The notes under the pieces were generated by a model. It did no database searches, was not told the origin of the DNA, and saw only the letters and a program-made list of their open reading frames with translations. A stretch of DNA of 64,000 nucleotides from Achatina immaculata (lineage: Eukaryota > Mollusca > Gastropoda > Stylommatophora > Achatinidae): positions 2,623,031-2,687,030 of the forward strand of contig CM019713.1 in assembly GCA_009760885.1 (NCBI GenBank). Reading direction: 5' to 3'. The position numbers were made by a program, and so were the translations under genes. Each line of letters opens with the position of its first letter. Positions within the stretch are counted from its first letter, which is position 1. Below, piece by piece: positions 32,722 to 44,345 of the stretch.

Positions 32722-35075
32722 TTCTTGGAAAGAAGAAAAAGTCCCTTCTAAATGGAAAAAAGGAATTATTGTTAAAATACCCAAAAAAAATAAAAGGCAA
32801 CCTTAGTGATCGCAATAACTGGAGAGGAGTAACCTTACTATCAGTTGTGTCAAAAGTATTTTGCAAAGTTATTCTGAATAGAATTAAAGATATAGTGAAT
32901 ACTGCAATGAGAGAAGAGCAAGAAGGATTTCGAAAAAGGGAGAAGCTGCCTCGACCAGATCTTTAGTCTAAGAATATTACTTGAAGAACATATTGAAAAG
33001 CAGAAACCATTGATATTGAACTTCATAGAATTTTAAAAAGGCATTTAATAGCTTAGACAGAAATTCATTGTGGAGAATTTTAAGAATACAATGGTACTCG
33101 GGTCATGAACTTAATTCGTTCTTTGACTCCGTTCGCTGACCAAAATGTTTGCGAATCGAAACAATTTTTCTCATTGAAATTAATGCAGATCCAATTAATC
33201 CATTCGCCGGCCCCAGAAACATATTGTTTTTTTTACTTTTTTATGGATTTATGTGTGGCAAAAATATATAATATAAAATATACAGTATAACTTTACCTTT
33301 GTGGCTGATATTTGCTGGCACAGATAGATGGTAGAGGAGGGGAAGAAGACTACACCTTTGAAGGAGAGTTCCATTCCATAATAACGTCGGGCAACTGTGT
33401 CGGTATTTCTGGTGTTTTTTCTCTTGTTTGTATCCTGGGAAGTGGTTCAATTGCTCGCTCGGTGGCTGGTGTTTTCAAAAGATAATAATCCAGAGACATT
33501 TGTCTTTTTCTTTGTTGGATAATTTTCTGAAAATGGAACATCACATTGTTATTTATAATGTCAACTGCTCTGGTGGTCACAGTTTTGTTAGGGCGCATCT
33601 TTGTTCTTTAAGATCGTACAGATCATAGATTTAGGTATGTCGTACTGCTTGGCGAGGTCAGAAACACGAGCACCATTCTCATGTTTAGTTATTATTTCCT
33701 TCTTCGTTTCTACTGTAATATGCTTAGGCTTCTTTACACCACTGTCACTGACACTTTTCACTTTCTTTAGAGGCATAATGAGGGTTAATTTAGTGCAAAA
33801 AGCAAAAAAAATTGTATCAAGAACAACACAATGACAAACAGTGTACACAGCGCTCAAACCTGAGTATAACTGATGCTGTTCATGAGCTGAAAACATGGCG
33901 CCAAAGCCATGTTTGTGCGTTCATGCGCCAAGGCATTGTTCGCAGGTCGAGTCAAAATTTGTTCAGAAATTGTGTTCATGGGCCAATTTGTTCGTGACTA
34001 GAGTCGTTCATGACCCGAAGTACCACTGTATATGGAATGCTATCTAAGATAGTCAACATCATTAGAGACCTCTACAGTGGATATGTTTGTGCAGTCAACA
34101 CAGAAGAAGGAATGAGTGAATGGATCCAGACTGAAACAGGGTTGAAACAAGGATATATATTATCTCCCTTGCATTTTGGAGTTGCCATAGACTTCAAAAT
34201 GAAAAAATGTTTCACAGGTAAAATGGGCACTGATTGGGTACATGAGACCCAACTGGAAGATCTTGATTTTGCAGATGACATAACTCTTATCAGTGACAAT
34301 GTGAAATCAATGCAAAAAAAAAAACAACAGATACCCTGTCTTCAATGGCTAGTAAAATAGGATTTGAAATTAACAAGGATAAAACAAAAATAATGAAACT
34401 TTTCATTAATCACGAAGGAAAAATATACATAGAAGGAACAGCTGTTGAAGAAGTAAACCAGTTTGCATATCTCAGCAGCTGCATATACCAGGATGGTGAC
34501 ACCAGAAAGGAAGTTAGAATTGGAATTGCAAAAGCAACATTGACCTTCAAGAACCTTAAGAACATATGGCATTCAAAAGTTATAAGCACAAAAACCAAGT
34601 TAAGATTATTCAGTTCAAATGTAATATCCACCCTCATTTATGCATGTGTAAGCTCGAAAACAACTAAAGAAGTAGACAAGAAATTAGACTCTTTTGAAAA
34701 CAAATGCCTAAGGAAAATACTTGGTATAAAGTGCAGTGAATTCAAGAACAATGCAGAGATAAGACAAATGAGCAAATAACAACCTGTCTCATGGGTAATC
34801 AGAAAAAGATGGACATATATCGGTCATGTGATGAGAAGAAACAATCAGAGAATCCCAAAGCAAGCTATCAAGTGGAACACAACAGGCTGAAGAAAAAGAG
34901 GTCAGCCATGTGAAACTCTAAAGAGGACATTATTAAGAGAGGCCAGTTCAGTGGGCAAAACTACCCTTGATGAGATTGAAAAACTCACCGAGGACAGGAA
35001 ATCTTGGTGAACTACCATGTGGGCCCTATGTGATGTTTAGCAGCATGGGAAGGATGTAAGATGTAGGAAGATACT
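32722..35075 (+). mobile_element. LINE-A, split by Tigger-2
   Basis: Two parts, 32722-33088 and 34031-35075, join to a continuous LINE-A from the RT fingers (NNWRGVTLLSVVSKVFCKVI) through motif C (LDFADDITLIS) and the thumb to the C-terminal block and terminal motif at about 35040. Frameshifts and stops are scattered throughout. The 5' end is truncated. The gap is explained by Tigger-2 with its TA duplication. UBL copy B exon 2 lies 120 bp downstream. Confidence 0.92.
33089..34028 (-). mobile_element. Tigger-2, internally deleted (940 bp)
   Basis: The ends are CAATGGTACTCGGGTCATGAAC at left and, as reverse complement at right, CAGTGGTACTTCGGGTCATG. Both are flanked by TA, and removing the element restores LINE-A (AGAATATATGG). 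The minus strand from ATG at 33776 encodes a pipsqueak/CENP-B-type helix-turn-helix (HITVETKKEIITKHENGARV, then DIPKSMICTILKNKD). A second minus frame, 33350-33598, looks like a transposase end. The DDE core is missing, so it is non-autonomous. Confidence 0.9.
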
Positions 35076-35197
35076 CTGTCTAAATCTGAAGTCTTATCTT
35101 AACTACTTTACACCCATATTTTGCTATAGTAGCATTTTTTACTTGAAATATTATTGAAAGAATTAGCCTCATTTCCATTTTCCCTCTTTTATTTTAG

Positions 35198-35254
35198 GCT
35201 GCCGTAGACCTGATGGCTTGTATTGCTGGCCTTAAGGAGGATTTAACTTATGTG
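35198..35254 (+). CDS. ubiquitin-like gene copy B, exon 2
   Basis: This is a 57-nt exon between CTTTTATTTTAG and a GTATGT donor, phase 0 on both sides. It encodes AAVDLMACIAGLKEDLTYV, the helix of the ubiquitin fold. Length, phase and the GLKEDL core are the same as in copy A exon 2 (GLKDDL). Confidence 0.72.
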
Positions 35255-35267
35255 GTATGTACACAAT

Positions 35268-35325
35268 GCAGCCTAGTTAGCTGAATGGTTAGGTGCCCAG
35301 TTTACTAATCACATTAGTAGACATT
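35268..35325 (+). mobile_element. SINE-2-like tRNA head fragment
   Basis: GCAGCCTAGTTAGCTGAATGGTTAGGTGCCCAGTTTACTAATCA resembles the box A half of the SINE-2 head (TTTACTAATCA recurs at 37600). It lies only 14 bp after UBL copy B exon 2, inside the intron. Confidence 0.5.
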
Positions 35326-35441
35326 ATTAATGAATATGATATATTACCATATCGTTTTCTTATGACCATATTTTTTTTTAACAAAAGCTTATTTTTTCTT
35401 ATTTTTCTTAAGCTTATTTTTTTCTTATTTTTCTGTTTCAG

Positions 35442-35558
35442 ATAATTTTCTGTTTCTTCTTCTTGAGATTTTCACTAGAGATAATTTTCTGTTTCTTCTT
35501 CTTGAGATTTTCACTAGAGATAATTTTCTGTTTCTTCTTCTTGAGATTTTCACTAAAT
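35442..35558. repeat. 39-bp repeat, three copies
   Basis: GATAATTTTCTGTTTCTTCTTCTTGAGATTTTCACTAGA is repeated three times without visible change, which suggests a very recent expansion. 35570-35935 is AT-rich with no feature besides a G run at 35633-35645. Confidence 0.93.
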
Positions 35559-35939
35559 TAAACCCTCGATTTTGCAGACTTAATGGGGAGAAGGGGTTCT
35601 GTTAATACCAGAATTCTGTTAATCTTTTTTTTTGGGGGGGGGGGGTGGTGGTGGAAAGAAGGGCATTTTAAAATTATTCCTAATGTTAAAAAAGTTTTAG
35701 CACAGTATACAGTACTGTACAATATAAAAATATTCAATTAGGTTAAATAGTATGTAATATTTACACATCTTTCTCATGGTGTAGTTGAGGTATGACCATC
35801 GTGTTAGTAGTACAGTAGTCTTTATTCAGTATCTGAAGGTAGAGGAATACTTAGCTTCAGTTTGTTCTGATATGTTCACAAATGGAGACACCGGTGCCAT
35901 CTGTTTGCTTGTAAACAGTTATTAATCAGCAGATTAGGC

Positions 35940-36265
35940 CCTTTTGAAAACAAATACCTACGGAAAATCTGCATAATGTGGAATGAGTTCAAGACCAGTG
36001 CAGAGATAAGGCAGATAAGTGAACATGTCTCATTGGTGATCAGAAAAAGGAGATGGACATATATTGGTCATGTGATGAGAAGAAAAAGTCTGAGAATCCC
36101 GAAACAAGCTGTCAAGTGGAACACAACTGGCTGAAGAAAATGAAGCCAAATTAATAGGCATAAAATCCCTTGATGAGGTTGAAAACTTCGCCGAAAACAT
36201 GAAAACTTGGCGAGCTACCATGTGAGCCTATGTGATGGCACCGAAAGGATGTAAGATATAAGATA
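35940..36265 (+). mobile_element. LINE-A 3' fragment
   Basis: The + strand gives FENKYLRK, then VIRKRRWTYIGHVMRRK and LDEVENFAENMKTWRATM in changing frames. It ends in AAGGATGTAAGATATAAGATATTT, with the tandem GATATAA-type tail seen in several LINE-A copies. A deletion removes part of the RPRETLKR block. Confidence 0.85.
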
Positions 36266-36339
36266 TTTATTAATAATGAGAGTACTGTAAGGATTACACC
36301 GATTGAATCCCAGTAGAAAAGTGGGAAAATTCTGTGTTT

Positions 36340-36780
36340 AGCTTCTTCATTATCATCATCATGTTCCATGCTAGGCATCCTAGGCGGTCACACTCCTCCA
36401 TAAATTTTGGTCCTTGATATTTCTGAGTAACTGTTGCAAACTTCTTTCCATGCCACAGTATCAGGCCTTTCAACATTTGTTCCCTCAGTTGTTCTCTGCC
36501 TCTCCATCTTCAGTTTTGTCCATTGTTAGGATGTTTTCCAGCTTTTCTCTTCTTATTATATGCCATAAGAATGATAATCACCTTTTCCTTATCTGTGTTA
36601 TTATGCTACATTTTCCATTAGCTTGTCTCAAACACTGCACACTAGTTATCTTAGCTGTCCATCATTCTTATCAGGAACTACATCTCTGCTACCTCCAATG
36701 ATTTACTCATATGTCTGTCAAAAGTCTATAATTCACATCTGTATAGCAAAATAGATTAAATATAGTATCTCACATTCAGT
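36340..36780 (-). mobile_element. LINE-I 3' fragment
   Basis: The minus strand ends with ILWHGKKFATVTQKYQGPKF, then EECDRLGCLAWNMMM and a (GAT)n tail (CATCATCATG on +). Upstream are HNKKRKAGKHPNNGQN and weak RT-tail similarity. I interpret it as the degenerate 3' end of another APE-type LINE family. Confidence 0.6.
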
Positions 36781-37589
36781 GACAGTGACTTGTTGCAGAA
36801 GATTATTTTCATTTTCTGAAATGCTACTTCTGCCTGGCATATTCTTCTTTTATTTTGTGTTTAACTTACTGATCTAAAATGTGAAAAACTTTATTTTTGC
36901 TTTTCAAGATTTATGAGATAATTTCACTGGCTCTGAAAATTGTTTTCAGACTGGAGCATGAATAAGTTCTTTAAAAGAGTGTTCAGGATGACAAAAAATG
37001 AGATGTTCCCTTTCTTTATTATTAATCTAAATTGACAAGTTGGCATTCTGAACAGTGAAATGAAACCATATTGTTATAGTACAATAAATGGATGGAATAT
37101 TTCAGATAAGCATTAAATTAACAGGCAGGTTTAGATATGAAAGACATTCATGTCCACTCACGGCTGTTAGCTTTCATAAGCAATTTTTTAAACATGAGTA
37201 CTGGAACAGTGAAGAGATGCTGATCTGGCTTCTAAATATAAAAGGGATATATTATATACCCAGCTGCAGTATGCCTAGTTTGAAAACTGGTGTGCTTGTA
37301 TTAGAGAACTATCTAACACATGAAGAAATATATCTACCAGAGTAATTTCACTATATACTTCTGCCTGTGCAGTAAGAGATAAACAGGATGAATGTTCACT
37401 TTAAAAAACTTGCTGTCTAAAGGCTGTTGCACTTCCACTGTTGGCTGGCAAATACAGCATTTTTTTTTTAAACTTAGGCATTCTTAAAGTTTTTATATGA
37501 CTTATATATAAAAGAAAAGGCAGAAAAAATACCATTCCTATATATATCTCTTTCTCTCTCACACACACAGTATACAGTATATATATATA

Positions 37590-37870
37590 TATCACTCGGT
37601 TTACTAATCAGGTGGTACTGGGTTCAGTCCCAGCAGTGGGATTTTTTTTCTGGTACACACCAAAAAAGGTCCCAGAGTTCACCCAGCCTCTAAAAATGGG
37701 TACCAGAGAAATCTGGGAAGGTAAAGCGGCCAAGCGTGATACTGACCATATCACACTTTCATGTGCTAAAGATCATGGAAAATACGGGCCTAACACCATA
37801 TTCCCCAATATGCCTTATTGGTATGGAAATGGGAATTTTACCTTTATAACACATATATACACAATGATCA
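37590..37870 (+). mobile_element. SINE-2 copy
   Basis: A truncated tRNA head keeps TTTACTAATCA and box B GGGTTCAGTCCCAGCAGTGGG. The same T-run, CACCCAGCCTCTAAAAATGGGTA and AAGCGGCCAAGCGTGATACTGACCATATCACACTTTCATG body as at 32428 follow. Just upstream are CA and TA microsatellites at 37550-37592. Confidence 0.83.
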
Positions 37871-37939
37871 TTGAGCATGCAAGGGTGATCTGTTCGAGTT
37901 CTCCTTAAAGCAGGCAGAATCTGTCATATGATATCTCTC

Positions 37940-38060
37940 TCTGAACCTTAAGTGCCCAGGGCACATGGGGCTTCCGCAAGGGTTTTCCACAAATGCCTGT
38001 CCTTAGCCTTTTTTTCTGCTCTTGCCCAGGTGAGCCCTCTATTGCTCAGCATCCTTTCAT
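37940..38060 (-). mobile_element. LINE-H 3' fragment
   Basis: The minus strand reads SNRGLTWARAEKKAKDRHLWKTLAEAP, the end of LINE-H, as at 55290-55370. The reading is open for about 40 codons. Confidence 0.78.
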
Positions 38061-38544
38061 ATGATATACATACCCATAAATATAAATTTCTAAAGAAAGA
38101 ACCTGGAGGAAGGTATCCAAAGGCAGCTGGTGCAGAGGCATTCCCTGCAACTGTTAAGTTTTTTTTTTTAGACATATGAACTTTTTTTTGGAGCTGACTA
38201 GTAGAATCAAGGGGTAGAAAGTGCAGCAATGGGCAAGGTACTTTCTCAATAGCAGTTGTCTAAGGAAAGTGGGACATATTCTGCCTACTGCAGAAGCAAG
38301 GACAGTGATCAAAGTTGTAGTAGTACAGTAATCATTAATCAGTATCCAGAGGTAGATATGAAAGGGGAATCTTCAGATGAAAAATGGCAGTATATTATTA
38401 GATCTGCATAAGTTAAATTATCATTGAATGAAACTGGCATAAATTCTGAAAGTTTTTTTTTTCCTCCAGCACTTAAAATATGTTGTTTATTTCATGTTTA
38501 TTATATGTTGAGTATTTCCATACTCTTAAAATGCAAAATGCAAG

Positions 38545-38724
38545 GGTGGTGCAGCCAACACAGTTAGTTTTACTGAGCATTTTTATCTTTAAAATGCCAG
38601 GACATTAGTTTTATTGACTATTTTTATCCTTAAAATGCCTGGACATTAGCTTTATTGACTATTTTTATCCTTAAAATGCCAGGACGTTAGCTTTATTGAC
38701 TATTTTTATCCTTAAAATGCCAGG
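38545..38724. repeat. 41-bp repeat, about 3.7 copies
   Basis: The unit GACTATTTTTATCCTTAAAATGCC(A/T)GGACATTAGCTTTATT ends abruptly at CCAGGA, where SINE-1 begins. The SINE either inserted into the array or carries it at its edge. Confidence 0.9.
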
Positions 38725-39125
38725 AGGTCAGAGTGGCGAAGTGGTTAGTGGACTAGTCTCTCGTGGCGAAGGCCGGGGGATCGAATCCAGCCAATGGTGC
38801 TCCCATCACCCCAGTGCCATCTTAACACATGGGCTTACCTGGGTACTGCCCAGGGGCCCCGTGCAAATCTATGTATATGAATGTATATGACAGGTGTGCA
38901 GGTGGCATACTTTGCCCAGAGGCCCCCGATGCTGTTAAGATGGTCCTGCATCACACAGCTGCAGAAATGAGTACCCGACTTCTTTTGGAGCTGGGAAAGG
39001 AAAGGTGGCCAGGCGTGATACTGACCATATCACCCTCTAGTGTGCTGACAGGTCAAGGAAAATATTGGCACTAACACTGTATCCCTGTGTGCCTCTAAGG
39101 CATGCAAAGTTACCTTTACCTACCA
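38725..39125 (+). mobile_element. SINE-1 copy with internal insertion
   Basis: The tRNA head GGTCAGAGTGGCGAAGTGGTTAGTGG has box A, and GGGATCGAATCCAG has a near-consensus box B. The body has GGAAAGGTGGCCAGGCGTGATACTGACCATATCACC and the tail CACTAACACTGTATCCCTGTGTG. Between head and body about 140 bp is extra compared with 948-1190. It lies 55 bp upstream of UBL copy B exon 3. Confidence 0.82.
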
Positions 39126-39178
39126 GCACTGTAGACTCTGTGGGAAGATGCATTTTCTTCAGATTTTTCTTTCCACAG

Positions 39179-39316
39179 GTTGGAGTGCCAGCTGAAGATC
39201 AAGAATGGTACTACAATGACATACTGTTGGACAGTGAGAGAACCCTGATGCATTATGGTATAGATGGTAGAAACAAAAGAGATCCAAAAATTTCAATAAA
39301 AATAAAACATGGATGA
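39179..39316 (+). CDS. ubiquitin-like gene copy B, exon 3
   Basis: After a TTTCTTTCCACAG acceptor the exon gives 45 residues to TGA 39314-39316. VGVPAEDQEWYYNDILLDSE matches [20 protein letters not shown], and RTLMHYGI matches RTLSDYNI. The last strand is KISIKIKHG. The domain totals 96 aa with exons 1 and 2. The C-terminus has a single glycine and not the Gly-Gly needed by classic conjugated modifiers, so a non-conjugated ubiquitin-like role is more likely; this is inference. Copy A exon 3 shares QEWYY at the same place. Confidence 0.78.
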   Translation, partial: VGVPAEDQEWYYNDILLDSERTLMHYGIDGRNKRDPKISIKIKHG

Positions 39317-39334
39317 TCCAATTTTAAAACTCAG

Positions 39335-39420
39335 TCAGTCAGTCATTTGCATGTCCCTTGCGGAACTTTGCCTCCCTAACAGCTCTCCTGTAGGCCTCTC
39401 AGTTGTAAGCAAGATGCCAA
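39335..39420 (-). mobile_element. LINE-G 3' fragment
   Basis: On + this reads TTTGCATGTCCCTTGCGGAACTTTGCCTCC, the LINE-G terminus, with CCTGTAGGCCTCTCAGTTGTAAGCAAGATG. It starts about 20 bp after the stop codon of UBL copy B, so it may lie in its 3' UTR. Confidence 0.82.
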
Positions 39421-40254
39421 TTTTTAAAACATTTTAAAACTACAGTATAATAAAACCTGTATGACCCAATTTCAGAAACAGAGTTGAAAAATAAATATGT
39501 AAAATAAGACAGACATTTTATTTATTTACATTGTTAATTTAGTTGCCCAGTTGATTTATGTCATGGACACATTTGGTATTATTGTCCATTAATTCTTGTT
39601 GTTCTAGGCTCAAGTAGATGACAGATTTACTGGTGAGAAATCTGAAAACTGTAGAAAGCAAGCTCAGTAAATAAGTTATGTCTCACATATAGAAAAATAA
39701 AAAAGTCTGTAGTCTCAAAACAAAACTGAAACTTTATCAAGATTGTATCACACATACACAATACTTTGAAACTGAACAACAAAACAGAAAGCCAGAAGGA
39801 AAGACGGAAGCCTTCTTTAGCTTGATATTTTCCTTTTTTTTTGTTTTTGTTGTGTTACTGCCATTATGTAATATATATTGGGGCTCCATTGTACCGTTGA
39901 TGTATATCTGAAGTAGTAACAATTACATAAAATTATAATAATTTCTCTTTGGTGAATATGATTGTTACTTATTTCAGTATTTCACTATCATAAATTCAGA
40001 AACATAGATGAGATTTGTATTTACATTTGCAGTTTACAGAGAATGTATTTTACTTTAACTAATGCTTCCAGAGGCTGAAACTTACCTCTGGATCCTGGTG
40101 TGCTACTATTAACTAACATTCAGTTCAGAGATCACAAAAATCTGGTATATTTTTTAACAGCCTGCCTTTAATAAATTCAGTTTCACAAAAGAGTAGTTTG
40201 TGAAGTCAGAGAACCAAAAAATGAAAACATAAACACACAAATAAACAAATATCA

Positions 40255-40580
40255 TCATCATTCATTAGCATGCCCCTTCTAGAACTTTGCCTCCTTGAAG
40301 GCCTCTCAGTTGTAAACAAGATGTCCTGCTGCTGATGCATCCATTCACAAATTATCAACAGTGTCTTGTTGCCATTTCACCTTTGTCTTCCTCTCTTTCT
40401 TTTTCCCAAAATGACCCTTCCAAGACTGTCTTCTCCAGACTCTCATGACGTTTAATGTGTCCAAAAATACTTAAGTTTTATCTGTTTAATCTTCTTTACT
40501 AACCAACCTTCTTCAATATTAAATTCTTGTAGTACAGATATATTTATTATTTTTTTGTGGCCATGATATTTAAAGGACTC
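40255..40580 (-). mobile_element. LINE-G 3' fragment
   Basis: On + this starts CATTAGCATGCCCCTTCTAGAACTTTGCCTCC and continues through CTTCCTCTCTTTC (minus GRPK-type basic stretch) and TTTAATGTGTCC. It matches the longer copy at 53223-53630. 39430-40250 and 40585-41750 are AT-rich with nothing recognised. Confidence 0.8.
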
Positions 40581-41751
40581 TTTTATAGCATTTACATTCA
40601 AGAGCACTTTTATGTGTTTAAATAAATAAAGCAGTGAAAAATGGTTAGTCAGTATATATTGAAGCTAACTGTAGGTTGAAATAAAACAGCTATCAGTAAG
40701 TGGTGTAATAACAAAATCACAAAGCAAACAACAGAAAAGCAAAAAAGATAGCATTCATAATCTTAACGTCATGTGAAAGCAGCAGAATCCAGTCTGCCAA
40801 AGCAGTAGCAAGCAGACCTGAGTAGTTCAAAGAATAAGCTGTAGCACATTGTGGTCCATTTGTACCAACTTGAAATGTCTTATATAAACCAGTGCATATA
40901 TATGTAGATCAGATAGTGGAAAATATTGTGAATGAAACTAATGAATTTAATGGTGATTTTCATCAGACAAGCAGTGTTGTTCCCAAGAGCAGAAACAGCC
41001 AACATTTTGGATGTTTTTCTGAAAAATTCACCTATTTAGCATTATAGTAAGCACCATGGACTTAGTTAAAGTCATCACTTCTCCTATAATTGTACATTTA
41101 AAAAAAAATTTTTTTTTACAAATCATGGTTAATAAATAGCATAAACACTGAGATCAATTATAGAAGATGGGCTTGCTCAATAAAAAAAAAAAAAAGTAGA
41201 AAATACCACCTAAACAGGCAACGAATTAAGGCTCACTTGGAGAAAGAGGACAGAGCATGTTTGAAGAAAAATGAATTAATGATGAATGACAGCAATGATT
41301 TGATATAACTGAGGGCAAGTACAATAACATTTCAGTGTCTGTGTTTGGAGACGTTACAAGCAAGTTACAACACAAGCAAGAAAATAGTGTTCTTATCAGA
41401 TGATAGACAAAACAATGCAAATAAATAAAATACTTAACTCTTAAATTATGGTTTATTTTCTGTTGATCCATGGACTCTTGGAGATCAGTCAAGTAATGGA
41501 CATATATTAAAGGGTTCACGAATTTGAAAGAGGAAAAAAAATTACAGCTGAAGTGTAGCTCATTAAACAAGAAATGTATGCTAAAATATCAATAATTATA
41601 GACTCCATAACATTTGAATTAAGCGAAGTATTTTTTTGTAATGTAAAGTAATATGACTGTGCAAATATGTGGTTTCTATAGATTAATAAAGAAGTACAAA
41701 TTGTACCATTTTACTTGTTTGCTTTTCACAGATTTAAAATTATCTTATGTC

Positions 41752-44345
41752 CTTCTCGTGCCGTTAAACGTCACATAGGGCTCGTAAAGTAGTTCGCCAA
41801 TTTTTCCTGTCTTCGGCGAGTCTTTCAACCTCATCAAAGGATTTTATGCCTGTTAACTTGGCCTCTCTTAATAATGTCCTCTTCAGAGTTTCACGCGGCC
41901 TGCCCCTTTTTCTTCGGCCTGTTGTGTTCCACTTGATAGCTTGTTTTGGGATTCTCTGCTCATTTCTTCTCATCAAGTGACCAACATATGTCCATCTCCT
42001 TTTCCTGATCACCCATGAGACTGGTTGTTGTTCAGTCATCTGTCTTATCTCTGCATTGTTCTTGAATTCATTCCACTTGATGCCGAGTATTTTCCTTATG
42101 CATTTGTTTTCAAAAGAGTCTAATTTCTTTTCTATTTCTTTAGTTGTTTTCCAGCTTTCGCATGCATAAATGAGGGTGGATATTACATTTGAATTGAATA
42201 GTCTTAACTTGGTTTTTGTGCTTATAACTTTTGAATTCCATATGTTCTCAAGATTCTTGAAGATTGATGCTGCTTTTGCAATTCTGATCCTAACTTCCTT
42301 TCTAGTGTCACCATCCTGGTCTATGTAGCTGCCAAGGTATGCAAATTGATTGACTTCTTCAATATCTGTCCCTTCTATGTGTATTTTTCCATTTTGATTG
42401 ATGGGAATTTTCATTATTTTGTTTTGTCCTTGTTAATTTCAGTCCTATTTTGCTAGCCAGTGAAGACAGGCTATCTGTTTTTTCTTGCATGGAATTCACA
42501 TTATTACTGATAAGAGTTATGTCATCAGCAAAATCAAGATCTTCTAGTTGGGTCCCATGTACCCAGTCAATACCTGTGTTACCTGTGCAGCATTTTTTCA
42601 TTATGAAGTCTATTGTAATCCCAAAAAGTAAAGGAGACAGTATACATCCTTGTTTCACGCCTGTTTCAATCTGGAACCATTCACTCATCCCTTCTTCTGT
42701 TTGACTGCACAACCATATCCATTGTATAAGTCCTTAATGATGTTGACAATTTTAGATGGTATTCCATATAGACATAAAATTCTCCATAATGAATCTCTGT
42801 GTATGCTATCAAATGCTTTTTAAAATCTATGAAGTTCAGTATTAATGGTTTCTGCTTTTCAATATGTTCTTCAAGTATTATTCTGAGAGTAAAGATCTGG
42901 TCGAGACAGCTTCTCCCTTTTCGAAATCCTGCTTGTTCTTCTCTCATTGCAGTATCCACTATATCTTTGAGTCTATTCAAAATGACCTTGCAAAATACTT
43001 TTGACACAACTGATATTAAGGTTACTCCTCTCCAGTTGTTACAGTCACTAAGGTTGCCCTTTTTTGGTATTTTAACAATGATTCCTTTCTTCCAATTAGA
43101 AGGGACCTTTTCTTCTTTCCAAATCTTGTTAAACATTCTCTGTAATTGTTTCATGTTGTCACTATTGATAGCTTTTAGCATCTCGGCTGTTATTTCATCT
43201 TCACCTGCAGCTTTGTTGTTAGCCATTAAATTCACTGCTGTTTCAATTTCATGCAATTTAATTTCATCTAGGTTGACATTTAGTTGTGGGGCTGGTAAGT
43301 CAGTTTCAAGGTTTAACAATTCTTTTGGGTGTGGTCGATTGAGTATTTCTTGGAAGTGTTCAGCCCATCTTTGCTTTTGGTCTTTATTTGATGTTAATAG
43401 TGTTCCAGTTTTGCTAAGGATTGGTCTTTCTTTAGATGGAATAGTACCTGTTAGCCTCTTTTGTATGTTATATAAAGTTTTGCTGTCTCCTGTTTTTGCT
43501 GCTTTTTCTGCCTCTTTCGCCATATTGTCTATGTATTCTCTTTTATCCCTTCTAGCTGAACTTTTTACTTTCTTGTCTATGTCTTTGTATTTTGCTTTTG
43601 CCAAATCTCTTTCATGATCTGCTTTTGCATTCAACATGTCTAATTTGACTGCTCGTCTTTCATGTTTATATTTCCATGTTTTATCTGATATCCATGCTTT
43701 TCTATTTGGTTTTTCCAATCCAGCGCTTACTTTTGCTGCTGTGATTATGGCTGTGCTGTGAGAATTCCATAACTCATCTATACCTATCTCCTCAACTTCA
43801 CTGGGTGTTTTGGAATGATTTGCAAGTTCCTGATTGAAATTAATGTTAGTATTTTCTTCTTGTAGGCTGTGGCTGTTTATCTTTCTGTGTACTGATTTCT
43901 TGTGTTGACTTTTCAATTTTAGTTTTATTTTCCCTATGCACAGGTTGTGATCACTGTTGACATCTGCACCCCTATAAGCCCTTACATCCATGAGAGATGT
44001 TCTGTATTGCTTTCTAATAACAAAAATGGTCTATCTGGTTTCTAGTTCTATCATCTGGAGATATCCATGTTGTTTTATGTATCTCTTTGTGTGGGAATAT
44101 GTGCCTCCAATGACCATGCCCTCTGTTAGACATACTTCAATTAATCTTTCTCCATTCTGGTTAACCATGTTAATTCCTTCTTTCCCCATCACTTTTTCAA
44201 CGTCGGTATTATCCTTCCCTACCTTAGCATTGAGGTCCCCCATAGCAATTAAGACACGACATTTAAAATTATATGAGGTAAATAAAGATATTGTCTTTTC
44301 TGTTGTCTCTTTCTGTGCCACAGGAAGAAAAGTGTTCACTTGCGT
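41752..44345 (-). mobile_element. LINE-A, longest copy (endonuclease to 3' end)
   Basis: On minus, 44031-44339 holds the APE endonuclease part GDLNAKVG. 42681-43991 holds its end (GADVNSDHNLCIGKIKLKLK), a basic linker and RT fingers (NNWRGVTLISVVSKVFCKVI, EEQAGFRKGRSCLDQIFTLR, FIDFKK). 42359-42712 holds motif B (GVKQGCILSPLLFGI) and motif C (LDFADDITLIS). 41764-42414 holds the thumb (FAYLGSYIDQDG), CESWKTT and the LRALCDV end. The parts are separated by a few frameshifts, one just after FIDFKK. The 5' end is truncated within the endonuclease. The family is an APE-type non-LTR retrotransposon; I do not assign a clade. Confidence 0.93.

Noticed and set aside
38725..38800. Functional tRNA gene
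   Set aside because: Box B is near consensus, but the sequence continues into the SINE-1 body and the arms are imperfect.
39606..39672. Possible further UBL exon after copy B
   Set aside because: An acceptor-like TTCTAG and a short open stretch exist, but the residues (AQVDDRFTGEKSEN) do not fit the ubiquitin fold, and copy B already has a stop.
42799..43617. 272-codon + strand frame
   Set aside because: It is the antisense shadow of the LINE-A RT on the minus strand.
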